From Roseimicrobium sp. ORNL1 (GTDB lineage Bacteria > Verrucomicrobiota > Verrucomicrobiia > Verrucomicrobiales > Verrucomicrobiaceae): DNA of 64,000 nt. Of the stretch, positions 17,658-24,894 are shown piece by piece. Location: positions 4,278,001-4,342,000 of the forward strand of contig NZ_CP049143.1 of assembly GCF_011044495.1 (NCBI RefSeq), written 5' to 3'. The notes beneath the pieces were generated by a model. It saw only the letters and a program-made list of their open reading frames with translations. It was not told where the DNA came from and did no database searches. The stretch's first letter is position 1. Each line of letters starts with the position of its first letter. A program made the position numbers and the translations under genes.

Positions 17658-17726
17658 ATCAAGAATTTGCAGCGACGCGCTGCCAAACGGCGCGTCGCAA
17701 AGCAGCCGGGGTCCGACTTGCATCCC

Positions 17727-18254
17727 ATGAAGACAGCTTTTTCCTCCGTCACCGTTTTGATTCTGGCATCTCTTGCCACGAGTTTTGCCGAATCCCCGAT
17801 GGAACGAGAACTATCACGGTTAAAGGAGCAGAGAGAAAAGGCTCTCACTACTGCGGCCGAACCAATCAATCGTCGCTATCGAGACGAATTGCAGAAGCTG
17901 CTCCGCCAAGCCTCAGATGACAAGGACGCCACCGCCGCTGCGCTGGTCATTCAGGCGATGAATACTCCACTGGAGTTTGAATCCCAGCACACGGATGTCC
18001 TGAAATTTCTCATGGCCTCAAACTGGGGCATCAAGGGAGCAAGCGACGTTTTCGAGTTTCGCCTCGACGGGTCCATTGCCCAACTCGGTGGTGGATGGAA
18101 AACCAAGAGCTGGAAACTCGCCAAAGACGGAAAGTCGGTCCGTGTGGAGTACGAGAAGAACGGTTACCAGGACTGGACCATCTCTGGAGGCGTGATGTAT
18201 CACCCTACGCTGGGAGCATTTCAGCCCTTACCCAAGCCGGCAAAGATAAAGTAG
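17727..18254 (+). CDS. Small secreted protein of unknown function
   Basis: Starting at the ATG at 17727, the 175-residue product has a signal peptide of about 22 residues (cleavage near FAE). It continues with a charged helical stretch (MERELSRLKEQREKAL) that includes the pattern INRRYRDELQKLLRQAS, seen in many PVC secreted proteins, and then a small beta-rich domain with GGGWKTKSWKLAKDGKS and YQDWTISGG. The second half resembles a lipocalin-like or MORN-like sheet, but I cannot assign a family. It lies 69 bp after the oxidoreductase gene in the same direction. Confidence 0.7.
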   Translation: MKTAFSSVTVLILASLATSFAESPMERELSRLKEQREKALTTAAEPINRRYRDELQKLLRQASDDKDATAAALVIQAMNTPLEFESQHTDVLKFLMASNWGIKGASDVFEFRLDGSIAQLGGGWKTKSWKLAKDGKSVRVEYEKNGYQDWTISGGVMYHPTLGAFQPLPKPAKIK

Positions 18255-18383
18255 GCAATCCGCTAAACGCAGCACTTGAGGCAGACTTCCATCGTCGCAA
18301 GACGTGTGTGGAGTATGCGCGCCCCCTACGGCAGCGTTGCAGAGCTTGTGCGCAAGGCGACTTTTGCGGTAGTATTCCGCGAG

Positions 18384-18698
18384 ATGACTCCAACACCCGT
18401 GAGAGAAAGACTTCGTGCAAGTGTGCGACTCATCATGCTTATTACCGTCACAGCGGGTGCAGGCATTCATTGGATGCCAACATTCTCCGGGATGATTCAC
18501 TTTCCGACGGCGAGTTTCCACATGCTCGAACTACTGCGTGATTTTTGGATCCCCCTGGCACAAGTCTTGGTGGTATTCGGCATGATCCTAGGTGTGCAGC
18601 TGCTGCTATTTTTTCGCGACAGGCTCGGAGTCTACGCGTTGATACTCGGAGTGACGGTGTTTGGAGACATTTGGAAATGGGGAATTGCCATGTCCTAA
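18384..18698 (+). CDS. Small integral membrane protein of unknown function
   Basis: The ATG at 18384 gives 104 residues with a basic N-terminus (VRERLRASVR) and about three hydrophobic segments (near 11-27, 50-72 and 80-98). No family is recognised. The frame is credible because hydrophobic segments are separated by short charged loops (FFRDRLG), but there is no Shine-Dalgarno sequence and the upstream 130 bp hold nothing identifiable. Confidence 0.5.
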   Translation: MTPTPVRERLRASVRLIMLITVTAGAGIHWMPTFSGMIHFPTASFHMLELLRDFWIPLAQVLVVFGMILGVQLLLFFRDRLGVYALILGVTVFGDIWKWGIAMS

Positions 18699-18770
18699 AT
18701 CCACAGCACTTCACACTCCCGCTCCAACACTTTTCCATCGTCTACTGAAGGACTCTACCGTGTGCATATA

Positions 18771-19106
18771 ATGAAGCACGACGCAGAAGAATTCGTCATT
18801 ATTGACCTCAAGCTGCGTTTCGTCCTCTTCGGACTTCAATTGGTTCTGGGAGTCCCCTTTTCCGTCAGCGAGATGGAGCGGGTGTTTTCCGATGCTCGCG
18901 CCGATCACGTATCCGCCAAGGAGTACTCCTTTCACGCATCTGCTAACATCACCCTCACAGGTACTGTGGATGCATACGAACCAGAATCTGTCTGTCTCCG
19001 ACTACGCCACCGAGACGCCGCTTCCATCCTCTCTCGCGTCATTGAGGCAGCACACTACGAAGTCATCCGCATTGAGAGGGCCAATGAAATCGCCGATGAT
19101 GTTTGA
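18771..19106 (+). CDS. Small cytoplasmic protein of unknown function
   Basis: The ATG at 18771 (MKHDAEEFVII) gives 111 residues without a signal or membrane segment. The sequence alternates beta-like (FVIIDLKLRFVLFG, ITLTGTVDAYEP) and helical (SILSRVIEAAHYEVIRIE) stretches, as expected for a folded protein. The gene ends 51 bp before the DUF2071 gene. No family is recognised; it could be lineage-specific. Confidence 0.5.
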   Translation: MKHDAEEFVIIDLKLRFVLFGLQLVLGVPFSVSEMERVFSDARADHVSAKEYSFHASANITLTGTVDAYEPESVCLRLRHRDAASILSRVIEAAHYEVIRIERANEIADDV

Positions 19107-19157
19107 GCATGCATTTGCAGCGGACTGCACTGAGGTTAAGCTATTAAGCGTACTCAC

Positions 19158-19922
19158 ATGCGTCTTCCAATCATCCACGGTCTGATTCGCCGCAGGTTGC
19201 TGGTCAACTTTCGGGTGGATGCGGAGGTGATGCAGCGCTTTCTGCCTTCTCGATTTCGACCAAAGCTGCATGATGGCTACGCCATTGCCGGCATCTGTCT
19301 TATTCGCTTAGAGGAGGTCCGCCCCAACTGGCTGCCCCGCTTCTGCGGTATTTCCAGTGAAAACGCCGCCCATCGTATTGCCGTGCTATGGGAGAAGCCG
19401 TCCGGGGCCATGCACGAAGGTGTATTCATCCCACGCCGTGACACCGGCTCATGGCTCAATCATCTGGCAGGTGGACGTCTTTTTCCGGGTGAGCATCACC
19501 TCTCTGATTTCACCGTCACCGACGACGGCTCCCGTATTGCCATGTCCATCCGTGCACTTGACGGACGCATGACGGTTCAACTTCGTGCACGCGAAGCTGA
19601 TTCACTCCCGGCGTCATCTTGCTTCGCATCACTGGCCGATTCATCCGCGTATTTCGAGGGCGGCAGTGTGGGCTACTCCGCGACTCGCGACTGCTGTCGT
19701 CTCGACGGTGTCCGACTTCAGACCGAGCGGTGGCAGGTGCGTCCGCTCACCGTCGATCACATTGAGTCCTCGTTCTTCGCCGACACATCGGCATTCCCGC
19801 CAGGCAGCGTCACCTTCGACCACGCTCTCATCATGCGCGACATTCGCCACCAGTGGCTTGAGGAGCCCGATATGCTGATTGACCAGAAGCCCAACTTGGC
19901 GCTGGAACAAACCACTCGTTGA
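19158..19922 (+). CDS. DUF2071 family protein (acetoacetate-decarboxylase-like fold)
   Basis: The 254-residue product matches the DUF2071/COG3361-type family: an opening that reads LVNFRVDAEVMQRFLPSRF, then GICLIRLEEVRP, a conserved VFIPRRDT stretch near residue 91 and NHLAGGRLFPG. Family members share a fold with acetoacetate decarboxylase, but no reaction is established for this branch, so an enzyme name is not justified. No export signal is seen. The last residues, PNLALEQTTR, do not fit the fold and look like a tail read from intergenic sequence. It ends 16 bp from the convergent phosphatase gene. Confidence 0.8.
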   Translation: MRLPIIHGLIRRRLLVNFRVDAEVMQRFLPSRFRPKLHDGYAIAGICLIRLEEVRPNWLPRFCGISSENAAHRIAVLWEKPSGAMHEGVFIPRRDTGSWLNHLAGGRLFPGEHHLSDFTVTDDGSRIAMSIRALDGRMTVQLRAREADSLPASSCFASLADSSAYFEGGSVGYSATRDCCRLDGVRLQTERWQVRPLTVDHIESSFFADTSAFPPGSVTFDHALIMRDIRHQWLEEPDMLIDQKPNLALEQTTR

Positions 19923-19938
19923 GTGCAGCAAGACCAGT

Positions 19939-20817
19939 CTACCTCACCTCCACCACCACCGCCGTGATGTTGTCCCTTCCTGACTCCGCAAGCGACGCCT
20001 CCACCAACCGCTGAGCCGGAGGTTTCGCGGTATCGGCGAGCGAGGGTGTCAGGAGATGGTCGCGGATGGCGCGGTCCCAGAGGCCATCCGTGAGACCATC
20101 TGTGCAGAAGAGAAACTTGTCCCCCACCTCACACTTCACGGCGCCGATGTGGGGATTCAGAATCTGGTGGCCGGCACCGAGCGCCTGCTGCAGCACGTTC
20201 TTTCGCGGATGGCTGCGCTGTTCGCGCTCATTGATCTTTCCCGTGCGGCGCAGCCAGCCGACATGCGAGTGGTCATGCGTGATCTGCGTCATGCCACCTT
20301 CTTCCTTGGGAAGGTAGTAGATGCGGCTGTCGCCGAGGTGCGCGAAGTACATCCACTCCGGCGTGAACCACCCCAGGCTCAGCGTCGCGCCCATGCCGGC
20401 GCATTCCGGATACCCGCGGCCCAGGCGCGTGAGTTCCTCGTGAATGCGGTCGAAGAGCGTATCGAGAATGTCCTCGAAGCCAGGCACCATGCGCTGGGCG
20501 GAGAACTTGAAACTGCGCGGAAGCAGGCGCGTGATCTTGTCCACCGCGATGCGGCTCGCAAATTCACCTGATGCCGCGCCGCCCATACCATCGCTCACGG
20601 CAAAGATGTAGTCCGACTCCGCCAGAGAGCCATCGCCAATCTTCCCGAGAAAGCGCACTTCCCGCGCATCAAACGTGAGCGCGAGGAACGCATCCTCATT
20701 GTTGGGCCGGACGCGGCCTTTGTGTGTCATCCCAGACCAGTGCAGGTGCGTGGGCTGGGGACCGGGCTCGGGTTGGGAAGTGGACGCAGGTAAGGAATCA
20801 GGATCTGTCTCGGTCAT
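19939..20817 (-). CDS. PP2C-family serine/threonine protein phosphatase
   Basis: A 292-residue soluble phosphatase. After a Pro-rich leader of about 25 residues come the metal-binding motifs of the PPM/PP2C family in order: RPNNEDAF (39 region), VSDGMGG (about 75), GMGATL, HLGDSRIY, FCTDGLTDG (about 235) and the final GRDNITAVVV. It should remove phosphate from Ser or Thr with two Mn or Mg ions. Its ATG overlaps the stop of the preceding small kinase-like gene by 4 bp (ATGA), so the two are translationally coupled and probably act on the same target, or on each other. Stp/PrpC-type partners normally sit beside full-length Hanks kinases; here only a truncated kinase-like protein is present. 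Confidence 0.93.
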   Translation of the reverse strand: MTETDPDSLPASTSQPEPGPQPTHLHWSGMTHKGRVRPNNEDAFLALTFDAREVRFLGKIGDGSLAESDYIFAVSDGMGGAASGEFASRIAVDKITRLLPRSFKFSAQRMVPGFEDILDTLFDRIHEELTRLGRGYPECAGMGATLSLGWFTPEWMYFAHLGDSRIYYLPKEEGGMTQITHDHSHVGWLRRTGKINEREQRSHPRKNVLQQALGAGHQILNPHIGAVKCEVGDKFLFCTDGLTDGLWDRAIRDHLLTPSLADTAKPPAQRLVEASLAESGRDNITAVVVEVR

Positions 20818-21233
20818 GCTGCGGGAGCGGGAAGCGTGGCCTCTTGCGAGGGCGGCTGCTCATCTAGGAGGGTGGCGAACTCGAAGTCAATCACGCAAAA
20901 GCGCCCCTCCCTCGCGTTGTACGTGATGTTACGTAAAAAGGCATCCTCATGCCGCACGCCGTAGTGCTCGAGCTTGCCGAAGACCTGCTTCATTTTCTCC
21001 TCGGACATGTGCTCCACACGAGCCCCGCAATTGGTGGTGACAAGTTTCAGGGCTTCGGCATCGGCCTCCAATACCTTGGGCACAAAGTCGCAGCCCTTCT
21101 CCTCCAGGTACTTCAACACCCGCACTTCGTTCTCGAAGCGCTCTTTGGCGTTGTGGCCACGGAACGTTTTGTGCACGCGCCCGTCGTACCCGATTCGCAC
21201 CATGGCCCTGACCGTGTCTTTCACCTCCTGCAT
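20814..21233 (-). CDS. Minimal protein-kinase-like protein coupled to PP2C phosphatase
   Basis: The ATG at 21233 is preferred over the GTG at 21257 because GGAGAG lies 9 bases upstream. In only 139 residues it retains the ordered landmarks of the kinase fold: Lys22 in VHKTF (beta-3 lysine), a glutamate in the FENEVRVLKYL helix (alphaC), a hinge-like KLVTTNCG, the catalytic loop HEDAFLRN (His95, Asp97, Asn102) and DFE at 116-118 in place of DFG. The glycine-rich loop is poor and the C-lobe beyond DFE is missing, so the scaffold resembles a cut-down RIO/Bud32 or lipopolysaccharide-kinase-type fold. The protein ends in a Pro/Ala tail. Coupling to PP2C suggests a reversible phosphorylation switch. 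Activity is uncertain. Confidence 0.7.
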   Translation of the reverse strand: MQEVKDTVRAMVRIGYDGRVHKTFRGHNAKERFENEVRVLKYLEEKGCDFVPKVLEADAEALKLVTTNCGARVEHMSEEKMKQVFGKLEHYGVRHEDAFLRNITYNAREGRFCVIDFEFATLLDEQPPSQEATLPAPAA

Positions 21234-21270
21234 CGGTCCGCACTCTCCCACCCCCACGGAATGATGGCAA

Positions 21271-21285
21271 TACGCAAAATGCGTA
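21271..21285. promoter_or_regulatory. Palindrome TACGCA-AAA-TGCGTA
   Basis: A perfect 6+6 bp inverted repeat with a 3-base centre, located 38 bp upstream of the small kinase start and about 80 bp upstream of the sigma-54 promoter of glutamine synthetase. Its position suits either an operator for the kinase-phosphatase pair or an enhancer site for a sigma-54 activator. It does not match the NtrC consensus GCAC-N7-GTGC closely. Confidence 0.4.
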
Positions 21286-21362
21286 CACCTTTTACCGCGG
21301 TTCAGAATGATCCCGCGTTGCAGTGAAAAAGATGGCCCTGATATGATTTTTTAAATTGCAGA

Positions 21363-21378
21363 TGGCACGCTAAATGCT
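21363..21378 (+). promoter_or_regulatory. Sigma-54 promoter of glutamine synthetase
   Basis: TGGCACG-CTAA-ATGCT matches the RpoN consensus TGGCACG-N4-TTGCW in all but one base, with the invariant GG (-24) and GC (-12) at correct spacing. It lies 119 bp before the ATG of the type II glutamine synthetase and points toward it. The expected start of transcription is about 12 bp beyond the GC, near 21389. Confidence 0.8.
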
Positions 21379-21496
21379 TTATCCGTGCGCAACGCAACCA
21401 CTCACAAGGTCAGCTTGAAAACGCTCCCAAACTGGTGAATTGCCCGTGCTTCAAATCAAACGAGACCAAACCTTAACACCCTAAAGCATCCCATCC

Positions 21497-22513
21497 ATGG
21501 CCAAGTACAAATTGGAATATATCTGGCTCGACGGTTACACTCCTGTGCCGAATCTGCGCGGCAAGACCCAGATCAAGGAATTCGCCAGCTTTCCCAAACT
21601 TGAAGAACTGCCTCTCTGGGGTTTCGACGGCAGCTCCACCCAGCAGGCCGAAGGCCGCAGCTCCGACTGCGTGCTCAAGCCCGTGGCGGTGTATCCCGAC
21701 ACGACCCGTAAGAACGGCGTGCTCGTGATGTGCGAGGTCATGATGCCCGATGGCAAGACCCCCCACCCCTCCAACCACCGCGCCACCATCCTTGATGACG
21801 AAGGCACATGGTTCGGCTTCGAGCAGGAGTACTTCCTCTATCAGGACGGACGCCCTCTCGGTTTCCCGGAAGAAGGTTTCCCTGCTCCCCAGGGTCCGTA
21901 CTACACGGGCGTGGGCTACAAGTATGTGGGTGACATCGCCCGCCAGATTGTGGAAGAGCACCTTGACCTCTGCCTTGACGCCGGCATCAACCACGAAGGC
22001 ATCAACGCCGAAGTGGCCAAGGGCCAGTGGGAATTCCAGATCTTCGGCAAGGGCTCCAAGAAGGCCGCTGACGACGTATGGACGGCCCGCTACCTCCTGA
22101 TGCGCCTTTGCGAGAAGTATTGCGTGGACGTTGAATTCCATTGCAAGCCCATCAAGGGCGACTGGAACGGCTCCGGCATGCACGCCAACTTCTCCACCGA
22201 GTTCATGCGGACGAAGGGTGGCAAGGAATACTTCGAGAAGCTCATGGGTTCCTTCCAGAAGAACATGGACGAGCATATCGCCGTCTATGGTCCGGACAAC
22301 CACCTGCGTCTGACCGGCCTGCATGAAACGCAGTCCATCGACAAGTTCACCTACGGCATCGCCGACCGCGGATCCTCCATCCGTATCCCCCACAGCTTCG
22401 TGAACAGCGGCTACAAGGGCTACCTCGAAGACCGCCGTCCGAACAGCCAGGGCGACCCCTACCAGATTGCTTCCCGCATTCTCAAGACCATCGCCGAAGT
22501 CCCGACTGCCTAA
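21497..22513 (+). CDS. glnII: Glutamine synthetase type II (GSII)
   Basis: A 338-residue cytoplasmic enzyme that makes glutamine from glutamate, ammonia and ATP. Length and sequence match the eukaryote-type GSII family, not the 470-residue GlnA: opening YIWLDGY, LPLWGFDGSST, the metal and substrate motif WFGFEQEYFLY, GINHEGINAEVAKGQWEFQI, the ATP-binding NGSGMHANFST and the glutamate-binding ADRGSSIRIPH. There is no adenylylation-site tail. GSII occurs in eukaryotes, rhizobia, actinomycetes and some PVC bacteria, usually beside a GSI elsewhere in the genome. The gene stands alone, with a sigma-54 promoter 119 bp upstream and a hairpin terminator after it, so it is expected to be expressed under nitrogen limitation through an NtrC-type activator. 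Confidence 0.96.
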   Translation: MAKYKLEYIWLDGYTPVPNLRGKTQIKEFASFPKLEELPLWGFDGSSTQQAEGRSSDCVLKPVAVYPDTTRKNGVLVMCEVMMPDGKTPHPSNHRATILDDEGTWFGFEQEYFLYQDGRPLGFPEEGFPAPQGPYYTGVGYKYVGDIARQIVEEHLDLCLDAGINHEGINAEVAKGQWEFQIFGKGSKKAADDVWTARYLLMRLCEKYCVDVEFHCKPIKGDWNGSGMHANFSTEFMRTKGGKEYFEKLMGSFQKNMDEHIAVYGPDNHLRLTGLHETQSIDKFTYGIADRGSSIRIPHSFVNSGYKGYLEDRRPNSQGDPYQIASRILKTIAEVPTA

Positions 22514-22573
22514 GTAAGTCGGCACCAGCGGCGGATGGTCTGAGCTAAAGTTCTCATCATCCAACCACTCGAG

Positions 22574-22606
22574 CGGCACTGCCTTCACTGGCAGTGCCGT
22601 TTTTTT
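22574..22606 (+). terminator. Rho-independent terminator after glnII
   Basis: CGGCACTGCC (22574-22583) pairs with GGCAGTGCCG (22590-22599) around the loop TTCACT and is followed by seven T residues. It closes the glnII transcript 60 bp past the stop and overlaps the long leader frame upstream of the next gene, arguing for that gene's inner start at 22735. Confidence 0.92.
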
Positions 22607-22734
22607 GTCTGTTCGGAGCATTGGGAAAAGGTCGACAGCCGCGAGTTTCACCGCTGATGCCACGTTTTTGGTGGTCAGGAACACGTGCTTTCCGATACAA
22701 AGGGCACGCGTCCGCTTTCAGCTTCCTCTCCACC

Positions 22735-23697
22735 ATGAAACGCCGCCACCTCCTCACGCTTCCCCTGGCTGCATGTGCATTCCTTGCAGCCTGTTCACCT
22801 TCGAGTGACAAACCCGGAACTCAGACTGGAAGTGGAAACGATAGCGGCAATGGCAAAGGCCGCCTCTTCGCTGCCTCCTTCATGACGATGAACAATCCCT
22901 TCTTCGTCGATCTCAACGAAGGACTCAAGAAGGTGGTGGAATCCAATGGCGATCGGCTCGTGACGCTCGACTCGCAATTCAACAGCCTGAAGCAGAAGAA
23001 CGATCTCTCCGATGTCCTGCAGCAAAATCCTGCAGCCATCTTCCTGAATCCTGTGAACTGGGAAGGCATCCGCGGCAGTCTCATTGAAGCGAAGCGCAAA
23101 GGCGTCCCCATCATCGTGGTGGACACAGATGTGAGTGATTCGGAACTCGTGCTCTGCCAGGTGATCAGCGACAACATCGGTGCAGGCCGTCTCGCCTGTG
23201 AGGAACTCGCCAAGGTGAAACCAAATGCCAAGGTGGTCATCCTTCACCTCTCCACCGCCAAGTCCTGCATTGACCGCGTGGCAGGCTTCAAGGAAGTAAT
23301 GGCCAAACATCCCGGCATGACCCTGCTGGATACGCAGGAGGGCAAGGGTAGCATTGAAGGAGGCCGCCCCGTGATGCGCGACCTGCTGGGCCGCTATCCG
23401 GAACTCGATGCGGTGTTCCCCATCAATGATCCCTGCGCACTCGGCGCCTTCTCCGCCATCGAAGCAGCGGGTAAAGCGGGCCAAGTCACGATTGTCACCG
23501 TGGATGGTTCACGTGAAGCAGCCGCCGCCATCAAGGAGGGAAAGATACACTCCACCTCCGCGCAGTTCCCCAAGGAGATTGGGCGCGTAGCCGCTGAGAA
23601 GGCGTACGAGCATCTCGCAGGCAAGACCATTGAGAAGGACATCCGCATTCCGGTGAAGTCCGTGACGAAGCAGAATGCCGATGAGTTTCTGAAGTAG
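22735..23697 (+). CDS. Sugar-type ABC transporter substrate-binding lipoprotein (RbsB-like)
   Basis: The ATG at 22735 gives a 320-residue lipoprotein: signal peptide MKRRHLLTLPLAACAFLAAC with lipobox LAAC (Cys20), then a Ser/Gly-rich linker of about 25 residues. The mature part is a periplasmic-binding-protein type 1 fold of the ribose-binding cluster (FAASFMTMNNPFFVDLNEGL, PAAIFLNPVNWEGI, GVPIIVVDTDVSD, FPINDPCALGAFSAIEAAG). The family takes up monosaccharides, and the permease gene follows 38 bp later. The lipid anchor is unusual for an RbsB-like protein in a diderm, whose homologues are usually soluble; it would keep the binder next to the membrane. The sugar is not apparent. No ATP-binding subunit gene accompanies it here. 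Confidence 0.92.
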   Translation: MKRRHLLTLPLAACAFLAACSPSSDKPGTQTGSGNDSGNGKGRLFAASFMTMNNPFFVDLNEGLKKVVESNGDRLVTLDSQFNSLKQKNDLSDVLQQNPAAIFLNPVNWEGIRGSLIEAKRKGVPIIVVDTDVSDSELVLCQVISDNIGAGRLACEELAKVKPNAKVVILHLSTAKSCIDRVAGFKEVMAKHPGMTLLDTQEGKGSIEGGRPVMRDLLGRYPELDAVFPINDPCALGAFSAIEAAGKAGQVTIVTVDGSREAAAAIKEGKIHSTSAQFPKEIGRVAAEKAYEHLAGKTIEKDIRIPVKSVTKQNADEFLK

Positions 23698-23735
23698 GCG
23701 GCCTCCCGCTCGTTCAGTCCCGGCGCCACTTTCAC

Positions 23736-24701
23736 ATGAACGCCTTCCTTCGCCAGCAATTCGCCCTGCTCGTGACCACCGCGCACCTCATCGCGTTGTT
23801 TGGCTGGCGTGTGCCGAACTTTCTCACCTCGAGCAATCTCCTGGATCTCGCCCAGCAGATTGGCGTGAATACCATCCTCGCGTTTGGGATGACGCTGGTG
23901 ATCCTCATCGGAGGAATCGATCTGTCGGTGGGCGCACTGGTCGCGCTGGTAGGCACGGTGACCACCTTCTGCATGGTGCATACGACTGCACCCGATGGCT
24001 CTGTCATTGGCCTTGGTTGGAGCGTCTTTCCTGCCATGCTCGCCGGGTTCGCGACGGCCGCACTCTTCGGCCTATTCCATGGGGTGGCAGTTTCGAAGAC
24101 GCAGATGCCCGCCTTCATCGTCACCTTGGGCACCATGCTGGTCGCGCGTGGTCTGGCCCTGCGTTTCAATGAAGGTCGTCCCCTCAGCCTTCCCGGTTCC
24201 CAGGAGACATATCTCTTCATCGGTAATGGCCGCATCTTCGATGCCGTTCCCATGCCAGTGGTCATTCTGCTGGCGGTGTATCTTCTCACTGCGGCCCTGC
24301 TGCACCTGACCGTCTTCGGCCGCCACCTCTACGCCATTGGGGACAACCGGCTCGCCGCCCTCTACTCCGGCATCCCGGTATCACGGTGTGAGATAATCGT
24401 GTACATCCTGGCAGCCCTGCTCACTGCCACTGCCGGCATGATCCATGCCTCCCAACTCTACGGCGCCGAACCCGCCTCCGGCCAGGGATTCGAACTCAAC
24501 GCCATCGCCGCCGCCGTGGTGGGAGGGGCAAGCCTGAAAGGTGGTCGAGGTACCATGACCGGCACTCTCTTGGGTGCCATCATCATCGGCATTCTCGACA
24601 AGGGCCTCAACCAAGCCGGCGTCCACTTCTCGCTCCAGTACATGATCAAAGGTGGCGTCATCCTCGCCGCCGTGTGGTGGGACGCGCGGAAAGCAAGGTA
24701 G
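23736..24701 (+). CDS. Sugar-type ABC transporter permease (RbsC-like)
   Basis: A 321-residue inner-membrane protein with about eight to ten hydrophobic helices. It carries the family's signature near residue 49-68, ILAFGMTLVILIGGIDLSVG, the intracellular coupling segment IPVSRCEIIVYILAALLTA and the C-terminal IAAAVVGGASLKGGRGTMTGTLLGA, all typical of the ribose/galactose BPD_transp_2 permeases. It should form a homodimer that transports the sugar delivered by the upstream lipoprotein. The ATPase (RbsA-type) that powers such a system is not adjacent; the next gene encodes a surface protein. It may be encoded elsewhere. Confidence 0.93.
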   Translation: MNAFLRQQFALLVTTAHLIALFGWRVPNFLTSSNLLDLAQQIGVNTILAFGMTLVILIGGIDLSVGALVALVGTVTTFCMVHTTAPDGSVIGLGWSVFPAMLAGFATAALFGLFHGVAVSKTQMPAFIVTLGTMLVARGLALRFNEGRPLSLPGSQETYLFIGNGRIFDAVPMPVVILLAVYLLTAALLHLTVFGRHLYAIGDNRLAALYSGIPVSRCEIIVYILAALLTATAGMIHASQLYGAEPASGQGFELNAIAAAVVGGASLKGGRGTMTGTLLGAIIIGILDKGLNQAGVHFSLQYMIKGGVILAAVWWDARKAR

Positions 24702-24812
24702 GCGTGAAGCCTCCTTCATCACGGTTGGGACAATGTCCTGAATAGGTATTTAATCCCATACAGATTTAGCCTGTTCACGCGTCGGCAATAAGAGGCAAAA
24801 TAAGAAGTTGCC

Positions 24813-24835
24813 TGAATATTCCTTTCTGATATTCA
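24813..24835. promoter_or_regulatory. Palindrome TGAATAT-N9-ATATTCA
   Basis: A perfect 7-bp inverted repeat with a 9-base centre, 60-82 bp before the ATG of the beta-barrel surface protein. Size and position suit an operator for a dimeric regulator. The 190 bp between the permease gene and this start hold no other structure that I can support. Confidence 0.4.
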
Positions 24836-24894
24836 AGGGTCCTCCCTTAAGAAAAATCTTATACATCAACAGCCCCCTCCCTCACGCTCCCCTC

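Noticed and set aside
19939-21233. Toxin-antitoxin reading of the kinase-like and phosphatase pair
   Set aside because: PP2C does not act as an antitoxin in any family I know, and the small protein keeps kinase-fold landmarks, so a signalling pair is the simpler reading.
21473-22684. Minus-strand open frame of 403 codons opposite glnII
   Set aside because: Shadow of a clear glutamine synthetase; it also runs across the glnII terminator.
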